Of a stretch of 64,000 nucleotides of DNA, positions 57,369 through 64,000 are shown piece by piece; within the stretch, counting starts at the first letter, position 1, and each line of letters begins with the position of its first letter. The notes below the pieces were generated by a model. It was given only the letters and a program-made list of their open reading frames with translations, ran no database searches and was not told the origin of the DNA. The DNA comes from JTS-RE37 sp963756115 (GTDB taxonomy: Bacteria; Bacteroidota; Bacteroidia; Flavobacteriales; Flavobacteriaceae), in NCBI GenBank assembly GCA_963756115.1, contig CAVWMN010000001.1:1-64000 (forward strand), written 5' to 3'. The position numbers were made by a program, and so were the translations under genes.

Positions 57369-60005
57369 ATGAAGATCCTTAAGATAAATGCCATGAGAGG
57401 ACCCAATTATTGGTCTGTTCGGCGTGAGAATTTAATTGTGATGGTCCTGGACCTGGAAGCTATGGAGGATTATCCGACCAATAAAATCCCGGGGTTCACA
57501 GACCGCCTGAAGGAAAAATTCCCTTCTATGTATTCCCACAGGTGTTCAGAGGGTTGTGAGGGAGGGTTTTTTATGAGGGTGGTTGAAGGAACCTGGATGG
57601 GCCATGTGGTTGAACATATCGCCCTGGAGATCCAGACCCTGGCAGGGATGGACACCGGTTTTGGACGTACCAGGGGTTATGGGGAAAAAGGCGTGTATCA
57701 TGTTGTCTTTTCCTATATCGAAGAAGATGCGGGCCGGTATGCTGCGAAAGCGGCCGTCCGGATCTGCGAGGCGCTGATCGCAGCACAGGATTATGACCTG
57801 GATGAAGATATCCAAAAAATGCGGGAACTCCGGGAGGCACAACGCCTGGGGCCCAGTACCGGCTCCATTGTAGAGGAGGCGGAAAGCAGGGGTATCCCCT
57901 GGATACGCCTCAACCAGTATTCCCTTTGCCAATTGGGATACGGTGCCAACCAGAAAAGGATACAGGCCACAGTAACCAGCGAAACCAGCAGCATCGGGGT
58001 GGAACTGGCCTGCGACAAGGAGGATACCAAATACCTGCTGGAACAGGCACAGGTTGAAGTACCGCGCGGTACTATCATAACAACAGAAAGCAAACTGGAA
58101 GAAGCCTGCAAATATGTAGGATACCCGCTGGTCATCAAACCGATTGACGGTAACCACGGCCGGGGTATTACGGTGGATATCAATACATATGAACATGCCC
58201 TGGAGGCCTTTCATGCAGCCGGGGAGATATCCAGAAGGGTAATTGTGGAAAAGTTTGTGACAGGGGAAGATTACCGGCTGTTGGTCATCAACAATAAATT
58301 GGTGGCAGCTGCCAAACGTACCCCGGCACATGTTATCGGAGATGGCAAATCTACCATCGAGGAACTGGTGCGTATCGTCAACCGGGATCCGCGAAGGGGG
58401 TATGGCCATGAGAAAGAGCTTACCGAGATCACCATCAATGACCTTACAAAAACAATTATAGCGGATGCTGGTTATTCAGTAAATTCAGTGCTGGCCGCCG
58501 GTGAAAAACTGATCCTGAAAGACACGGCCAATTTAAGCACCGGGGGTACTGCCGAAGATGTAACAGATATCGTACATCCGGCCAATGTTTCCATGGCGGA
58601 AAGGATTTCAAAGATCATCGACCTCGATATCTGCGGTATCGATATCATGACGAGCGATATCAGCCAGCCGCTTTCCGATACCGGGGGTGCTGTACTTGAG
58701 GTTAACGCCGGACCCGGGTTCAGGATGCACCTTGCCCCTACAAAAGGATTGCCCCGGAATGTGGCAGCACCTGTAGTTGATAAACTTTTTCCGGGGGGGA
58801 CTACCGGGAGGATCCCCATCGTAGCGATTACCGGCACCAATGGTAAGACCACAACCAGCAGGCTGATCGCCCACATTGCCAAAATGAATGGCCACCGGGT
58901 TGGCTATACGACCAGTGACGGGGTTTATATACAAAACCGCCTTTTGATGAAAGGGGATTGTACCGGCCCTGCCAGTTCTGAGTTTGTACTAAAGGATCCC
59001 ACGGTCAATTTTGCTGTCCTGGAATGCGCCCGCGGCGGGATGTTACGGGCCGGCCTGGGGTTTAAAAATTGCGATGTTGCCATTGTGACGAATATAGCCT
59101 CAGATCATTTAGGTTTAAAGGGGATCCATACCATCGAACAACTGGCAAAAGTAAAAGCGGTAGTCCCGGAAACGGTATTACCCAACGGTTATGCCATCCT
59201 GAACGCGGATGATGACCTTGTTTATGAAATGAGGAGGAACCTGGAATGCAAGATAGCCCTGTTTTCCATGGATGAACATAATCCCAGGATACAGGCTTTA
59301 CAACGGAAAGGCGGTATTACGGCTGTTTTCGAAAATGGTTATGTCACCCTCTGCAAGGGTGCATGGAAAATGCGCATCATGAAAGCCGAGCATATCCCCC
59401 TTACACACGGGGGCAAAGCCACCTTTATGATACAGAACATATTGCCTGCAGTCATTACGGCAAATGTACAGGGCATCAGTATTGAAGATACCAAAGCCGC
59501 CCTGGAAACTTTTATCCCTTCTGCCACTCAGACCCCGGGCCGCCTGAACCTTTTCAATTTCAATCACTTTGACGTGCTGCTGGATTATGCCCATAACCCT
59601 GCAGGTATGCGTGCCTTACAAAAATTCATCAATAATCTGGAGTGCAACTATAAGGTGGGGATCATTGCCGGTATCGGGGACCGGCGCGAAGAAGACAATA
59701 ACGAAATGGGCAGTATAGCCGCCGAAATGTTTGATGAGATCATCATACGGCAGGATAAACACCTCCGAGGGAAATCTGAGGAAGAACTTATCAAAATGTT
59801 GGACGATGGCATTAAAATGAAGGATCCGGATAAGAAAACCACCGTCATACCATCGGAAAGTGAAGCCATCCGGTATGCCATCCGGAACGCACGTAAAGGC
59901 TGCCTTATCGTTCTCTGCAGTGACGTGGTCCCCGATGCACTGGAACTGGTAAAAACATTAAAGGAAGAGGAAGCAGTTGGCAAACTCGCCGAAGCAGCGC
60001 CCTGA
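57369..60005 (+). CDS. cphA: Cyanophycin synthetase
   Basis: The 878-residue enzyme makes the multi-L-arginyl-poly-L-aspartate polymer. It has an N-terminal domain (residues 1-160), an ATP-grasp domain that adds Asp (VIKPIDGNHGRGITV at about residue 255, and LEVNAGPGFRMH) and a Mur-ligase-like domain that adds Arg, with P-loop ITGTNGKTTTSR at about residue 489 and DYAHNPAGM near residue 740. All catalytic blocks are intact. Length is normal for CphA1. Together with cphB and iaaA it gives a complete synthesis and degradation set for a nitrogen/carbon store. Confidence 0.97.
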   Translation: MKILKINAMRGPNYWSVRRENLIVMVLDLEAMEDYPTNKIPGFTDRLKEKFPSMYSHRCSEGCEGGFFMRVVEGTWMGHVVEHIALEIQTLAGMDTGFGRTRGYGEKGVYHVVFSYIEEDAGRYAAKAAVRICEALIAAQDYDLDEDIQKMRELREAQRLGPSTGSIVEEAESRGIPWIRLNQYSLCQLGYGANQKRIQATVTSETSSIGVELACDKEDTKYLLEQAQVEVPRGTIITTESKLEEACKYVGYPLVIKPIDGNHGRGITVDINTYEHALEAFHAAGEISRRVIVEKFVTGEDYRLLVINNKLVAAAKRTPAHVIGDGKSTIEELVRIVNRDPRRGYGHEKELTEITINDLTKTIIADAGYSVNSVLAAGEKLILKDTANLSTGGTAEDVTDIVHPANVSMAERISKIIDLDICGIDIMTSDISQPLSDTGGAVLEVNAGPGFRMHLAPTKGLPRNVAAPVVDKLFPGGTTGRIPIVAITGTNGKTTTSRLIAHIAKMNGHRVGYTTSDGVYIQNRLLMKGDCTGPASSEFVLKDPTVNFAVLECARGGMLRAGLGFKNCDVAIVTNIASDHLGLKGIHTIEQLAKVKAVVPETVLPNGYAILNADDDLVYEMRRNLECKIALFSMDEHNPRIQALQRKGGITAVFENGYVTLCKGAWKMRIMKAEHIPLTHGGKATFMIQNILPAVITANVQGISIEDTKAALETFIPSATQTPGRLNLFNFNHFDVLLDYAHNPAGMRALQKFINNLECNYKVGIIAGIGDRREEDNNEMGSIAAEMFDEIIIRQDKHLRGKSEEELIKMLDDGIKMKDPDKKTTVIPSESEAIRYAIRNARKGCLIVLCSDVVPDALELVKTLKEEEAVGKLAEAAP

Positions 60006-60075
60006 TACCTTTAGTGACCACCGTACCCGCCACCCGCAACCCAGCCGAATAAAAACCTTAATCGCCTGATGCTTT

Positions 60076-61485
60076 ATGGATCATTCTGAAAATGCCTATT
60101 GGGAATTATTCAGTGCCCAGCGGGAAAATCGGTTCCGCACAGGTAATGCCGCCTTAAAAGTACGCCGGCAAAAACTAAAAGCTTTACAGCATGCCCTGGT
60201 TTATACGTATCGCGATAAAATCAGGGATGCGTTGTATGCCGATTTCAAAAAGCCCTTCCTGGAAACAGACCTTACGGAGATTTACCAGGTAGCCGGAGAG
60301 ATCAGGCTGGCCAACAAAAAATTACGGACCTGGATGAGTCCGTTCAGCGTGCCCACCCCCCTCGCACTTTTGGGAACCTCCTCCTCCTACCTGTATGAAC
60401 CCAAAGGTGTCTGCCTGATCCTGTCACCCTGGAACTTCCCGGTGAATCTAACATTCGGGCCCCTGGTATCCGCTATTGCTGCCGGCAATACAGCCGTGCT
60501 GAAACCATCTGAAAAGACGCCCAATTCGTCCGCCGTCATGGCAGAAATTGTGACAGCATTATTCCCGAGGGATGAAGTGGCCCTGGTTGAAGGGCGTGCC
60601 GAAGTGGCAGAGGAACTTTTAAAGCTACCCTTTAACCATATTTTTTTTACCGGGTCACCTCAGGTGGGCAAACTGGTGATGAAAGCGGCGGCTGAAAACC
60701 TCGCTTCCGTTACGCTGGAACTTGGAGGGAAATCGCCCACCATCGTGGATAACACGGCTAACCTGAAAACAGCTGCGAAACGCATTGCATGGGGAAAATT
60801 TATAAACGGCGGGCAGGTTTGTGTATCCCCGGATTATCTTCTGGTCCATGAAGATTCCATGGCAGAACTGGTCCATGAACTCAAACACCAGATCCGGAAT
60901 TTTTATGGTATGGATGCCACCACATCCGGATCCTATCCTGCCATTGTAGATACGAGCCACCACAGGCGACTCGTCGACCATCTGGAAGATGCACGTGCCA
61001 AAGGGGCCCGGGTGGAATGGGGAGGCAATTATAAAGAAGAGGTGAGGTATCTGGAACCAACTCTTATCAGCGGCATACCTGATAATGCCACACTCCTGCG
61101 GGAAGAAATTTTCGGTCCCATTCTTCCCATCCTCGGGTACCGCAAAATTGAAGAAGCCATCGACTATATCAATTCAGGTGAAAAACCCCTGGCATTGTAT
61201 CTCTACAGTAATAACCGGCCAACCATCAGGCAGGTCCTCCAACAGACCCGGGCAGGCAGCACGGCCATCAATACGAATGTCCTGCAATACACCAATCCAT
61301 ACCTGCCATTTGGAGGTTCCAACAACAGTGGAATCGGGAAGAGCCATGGGTTCTTTGGGTTCCAGGCATTCTCCAACCAGCGTTCTGTCATCCGGCAGCA
61401 CACAGTGAGTGGACTGGAGTTACTATTCCCACCTTATACCACCTTTAAACAAAAACTGGCCAACCTGGTGGTGAAATGGCTATAA
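60076..61485 (+). CDS. Aldehyde dehydrogenase (class 3/fatty aldehyde type)
   Basis: The 469-residue NAD(P)-dependent enzyme has the nucleophile Cys249 in NGGQVCVSPDY, Glu in TLELGGKSPT, the Asn-bearing LSPWNFPVNL and the cofactor loop FTGSPQVGK. The C terminus contains an aromatic hydrophobic segment (SGLELLFPPYTTF) as in membrane-associated fatty aldehyde dehydrogenases. It is co-directional with cphA, 70 bases behind it, and with the uncharacterised gene that follows. Confidence 0.93.
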   Translation: MDHSENAYWELFSAQRENRFRTGNAALKVRRQKLKALQHALVYTYRDKIRDALYADFKKPFLETDLTEIYQVAGEIRLANKKLRTWMSPFSVPTPLALLGTSSSYLYEPKGVCLILSPWNFPVNLTFGPLVSAIAAGNTAVLKPSEKTPNSSAVMAEIVTALFPRDEVALVEGRAEVAEELLKLPFNHIFFTGSPQVGKLVMKAAAENLASVTLELGGKSPTIVDNTANLKTAAKRIAWGKFINGGQVCVSPDYLLVHEDSMAELVHELKHQIRNFYGMDATTSGSYPAIVDTSHHRRLVDHLEDARAKGARVEWGGNYKEEVRYLEPTLISGIPDNATLLREEIFGPILPILGYRKIEEAIDYINSGEKPLALYLYSNNRPTIRQVLQQTRAGSTAINTNVLQYTNPYLPFGGSNNSGIGKSHGFFGFQAFSNQRSVIRQHTVSGLELLFPPYTTFKQKLANLVVKWL

Positions 61486-61530
61486 AACTGATATAAAAGT
61501 TTGCCTTCCGGCCTCAAAAAACATGGAACT

Positions 61531-62278
61531 ATGCAAAATATGACCTACCTCGCCGCACAGTATCTCGCCGCTGCCGGCATCAGCTTTTTAAAACCAAAAG
61601 AGGATGACAGCCATACCAACCTGGAATTTGTTCCTGCGAGTGGTTTGCTTCGGACCCGAATTCTGGCGAAAGACGGGGATATTCCTATCCTTCAGTTATG
61701 CAAATTTTAGCCTGGGCTGGCATACTTCCAACGGGTTGACCTCACTGTACCTGGAGGATAGGGAACATCGGGAGGTGCTTTCCTGGCTGCAGCAGATAAG
61801 CGCAGGGACCCATCCCAACCGTTCCTATGAATTTAACTTTCATTATGACCTGCTCTACCCCATAAAAGAGGCGTTTCGTTTCCATGCAGCCAATACCGGG
61901 GAGCTTAGGGAGTTGATGCAGTTGAGGTCACTGGCTCAGGTGGCGCTATCCGGATTTTTAAAAAGGCAGCATCTGCAATCCGAGATAAGGGTCTGGCCCC
62001 ACCATTTTGATACCGGGGCGTATGCAACACTTGATTCTGACCCGGGCAAGGCTATAGGGTTGGGTCTTGCAATCCCTGATACCCTTTGTGAGACCCACTA
62101 TTTTTACATCAGTGGTTACCAGGATTCAAAGGCGATTGAGGTTTCCCGTTTCAGTGCTTTGCAGCAGGGTAAATGGCACTCGGATAGTTTTACAGGCGCC
62201 ATACTGCCGGCACGGGGAATGGATGAGGCATCAGTTATAGCGTTCTTAGAAGGGGCTTTGGCTTACTACAGGAACTGA
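61531..62278 (+). CDS. Conserved-looking protein of unknown function, one frame break
   Basis: Removing one base at about 61689-61693 joins two open frames into one of about 248 residues (N-terminal NMTYLAAQYLAAAGISFLK, then IPILSYANFSLGWHTSNG and so on). The protein is rich in aromatic residues, has no signal peptide or membrane segment and no motif I recognise. Phrases such as SYEFNFHYDLLYPIKEAF and ALGLAIPDTLCETHYFYISGY-like strands suggest a mixed alpha/beta fold. It follows the aldehyde dehydrogenase by 45 bases and is convergent with the monooxygenase. Function unknown. Confidence 0.65.
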
Positions 62279-62350
62279 AATTCCTCCGGGGAAAAGGACC
62301 TTCGGTTAATAAGTCCGTCCCGGCCGCTGCCGGCGTTCTACAATACCCGC

Positions 62351-63877
62351 TTAACCGGACTTTGACCGTAACCCCTGGAAGGCATACAAAGCCCTGCCGC
62401 GCAACCCCGCTTTAACGATGTGGTTGTAGGTGCTAACGGGCAATTTGTGAATGATCTCCTTCGCCAGACTGGTTTTTTTGCCCGGTCCACGTAACCGGAA
62501 CTGGGTAGCCTGGGTAGGGCCATACATCAGGTGCAACCATAGCCGCGGATTTATAAGGAAATAGCGGCGCAGGGGTGGGTAACATCCAATGATACGGGCC
62601 ATATCGTTCATATACTTGTGGTAATCCACGAGGCTTGGGATATGATCAGCGTTACCTTCAAATTGTTTCCTGTAAATTGCCAGGTCATCTGCTGCAATCT
62701 GCTCCATTTTTTCCTTTGGGGGCAACTCCAGCTCGCCGTTGAAAACAAGTGCACAATAGCGGGATTGCATTTCCATGACCGGAAACTGGCTCCCAAATCC
62801 CGGCCTGGCCCATCCTATCCATGCCAGCCGGTCCCCATACCGGGGATGGAACATGTTCTTATACAAGTACCGGGGATTGCATTCCCGGAGGCCTTCGGGC
62901 ATAAAATCGACCCTATTGAGGTATCCCGTACTGAACACAACAGCATCCACATTTTCCAGTATTTCGCCTTTTGCCGTAATTAGTCTCCTGCCCCCGTCCT
63001 GAACTTCTGTAATATCACCCACCACTTCACAACCATTATAGGCAATGGCCTTAGGCAATGCGAGGGTCTTGGTACCAAAAATGCCCCATATCCCGTAAGG
63101 GGCACTTACTTTCTCATTGAGATCTGCCAGCGCATCAAAAACGGGATCTTTGCGCGCCCGTTCAAGTTTCAGCACAAAAGGGCTCAACCGTTTCCCATAA
63201 TCCCTGGGCAGGTCCCAGATACCGCGATGGGTAGAGATATCTGCAGCATGGCCGCCGCGGCGCCGGGGAACCACCCAGCCGGTAGATTCCCGAAGGCTCA
63301 CCCAGGAACGTTCGGCAACACCTGAGATTTCAAAAGCGACATCAGATCCGGATTCGCCGCCCCCCACCATGAGGACGCGTTTACCGGCAAAACCGGTTGC
63401 ATTTTTATAATCGCGAGAATGCAGAACAGGCACATCCCTTACTAGTTTGTACCATTCGGGAAACCTGGGGATGCTATTGTTGCCGGTTGCCAGGATGAGC
63501 CTTTTACAATCCAGGGTTTTACCACCGGAGACCTGCACCTGCCAGTTCCCGTCACTGCTTTGAGTTATGCGATCTACCCGGGAATCAAATCGTATATGCG
63601 AGGTGACCCCAAAATGGTTAGCATAGGCTGTCCAGTAGGCAACTGCTTCTGATTTGGTCCAAAAATCATTATCCCTGCCGTCCCCAACCCAAAAATCGGA
63701 GAACATGCTGAAGGTAACCGATGAAGTCAGCAAGAGGTTATCATAACTCCCCGCAAAAACACCACCCAGGGTTTTGGATTGCTCCAGGCAAATAACATCC
63801 TCAAACCCCTTTTCCAGTAACTCCTTGGTAGCTACAAGGCCCCCTGGCCCCGCTCCTATCACTATGCAGCTAATCAT
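62351..63877 (-). CDS. Flavin-containing monooxygenase-like FAD/NADP oxidoreductase
   Basis: The 508-residue protein has the FAD motif VIGAGPGGLVATKEL at residues 6-20, the NADPH motif VGGGESGSDVAFE at about residue 171, and an FMO-like linker (LHSRDYKNATGFAGKRVLMV). The C-terminal 120 residues (from about IYRKQFEGNADHIP) match the helical end of bacterial FMO-like enzymes. These oxidise soft nucleophiles (N or S) or act in Baeyer-Villiger reactions; the substrate here is not deducible. Its ATG is 16 bases after the stop of the partial gene upstream on the same strand. Confidence 0.87.
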   Translation of the reverse strand: MISCIVIGAGPGGLVATKELLEKGFEDVICLEQSKTLGGVFAGSYDNLLLTSSVTFSMFSDFWVGDGRDNDFWTKSEAVAYWTAYANHFGVTSHIRFDSRVDRITQSSDGNWQVQVSGGKTLDCKRLILATGNNSIPRFPEWYKLVRDVPVLHSRDYKNATGFAGKRVLMVGGGESGSDVAFEISGVAERSWVSLRESTGWVVPRRRGGHAADISTHRGIWDLPRDYGKRLSPFVLKLERARKDPVFDALADLNEKVSAPYGIWGIFGTKTLALPKAIAYNGCEVVGDITEVQDGGRRLITAKGEILENVDAVVFSTGYLNRVDFMPEGLRECNPRYLYKNMFHPRYGDRLAWIGWARPGFGSQFPVMEMQSRYCALVFNGELELPPKEKMEQIAADDLAIYRKQFEGNADHIPSLVDYHKYMNDMARIIGCYPPLRRYFLINPRLWLHLMYGPTQATQFRLRGPGKKTSLAKEIIHKLPVSTYNHIVKAGLRGRALYAFQGLRSKSG

Positions 63878-63893
63878 ATTTTTAAAGCGATAA

Positions 63894-64000
63894 TCATATT
63901 TTCGTCGCAGGGTTTACCAGTAACCCTGCGTCTTCCAGTAACCCTAGCATATTCTCGTCAATCTCGTTCAATTCCCTGGTCTTGCTACGAAACGTATCCG
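63894..64000 (-). CDS. 3' end of an unidentified gene continuing beyond the window
   Basis: The minus-strand frame from the window edge encodes 34 residues (DTFRSKTRELNEIDENMLGL then LEDAGLLVNPATKI) and stops at 63894-63896, 16 bases before the monooxygenase start. The close spacing suggests the same operon. The fragment is too short to assign. Confidence 0.5.
   Translation of the reverse strand, partial: DTFRSKTRELNEIDENMLGLLEDAGLLVNPATKI

Overview
This window looks like a chromosomal stretch of a marine member of the Flavobacteriaceae (Bacteroidota). The evidence is the mix of genes: a complete Na+-translocating NADH:quinone reductase operon, type IX secretion (T9SS) components (a plug protein and a PorT/SprT-like protein) with type B sorting-domain cargo, the gene order rpsO-pnp-rpoD, and repeated TAnnTTTG boxes just upstream of start codons, which is the Flavobacterium-type sigma-A -7 element. 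I cannot place it below family level. No tRNA, rRNA, phage core genes, insertion sequences or CRISPR arrays were seen.

Layout. 1-10417 is an accessory surface-protein region made of two tandem cassettes. Each has a long repetitive fibre gene (81-residue tandem repeats in the first, about 415 Gly-X-Y collagen-like triplets in the second) followed closely by a paralogous protein of about 385 residues with a T9SS type B sorting domain. 10418-11407 is a REP-like repeat region with a roughly 325-bp tandem duplication. 11408-18863 holds cell-wall and envelope proteases, a small membrane protein, an ankyrin protein and housekeeping genes (gpmI, an FAD disulfide oxidoreductase, map, a methyltransferase). 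18924-26494 on the minus strand is nqrABCDEF, an uncharacterised conserved gene and apbE. 26646-46820 is mainly core metabolism and envelope biogenesis: T9SS plug, apaG, pruA, rsmG, a desaturase, an aminotransferase, trkHA, menG, porT, a TrmH-family methylase, tamL, fbaA, accD, rpsO and pnp. After rpoD (47036-47902) comes a secreted/periplasmic catabolic group (48334-53701), then rpe, ypdA, a cyanophycin set (isoaspartyl peptidase, cyanophycinase, cyanophycin synthetase), an aldehyde dehydrogenase, an unknown gene, a flavin monooxygenase and the 3' end of a further minus-strand gene.

How the genes connect. ApbE attaches FMN to NqrB and NqrC, so the minus-strand operon encodes both the sodium pump and its maturation enzyme. 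The T9SS genes belong to the export and anchoring route expected for the two sorting-domain proteins. The cyanophycin genes make and degrade an aspartate-arginine storage polymer.

Sequence quality matters when reading this window. Essential or single-copy genes (rpoD, nqrA, nqrB, nqrD, trkA) contain small indels, several of them in homopolymers, that break otherwise perfect proteins. I treat these, and most breaks in the two fibre genes, as probable consensus errors rather than pseudogenes, and give full-length coordinates.
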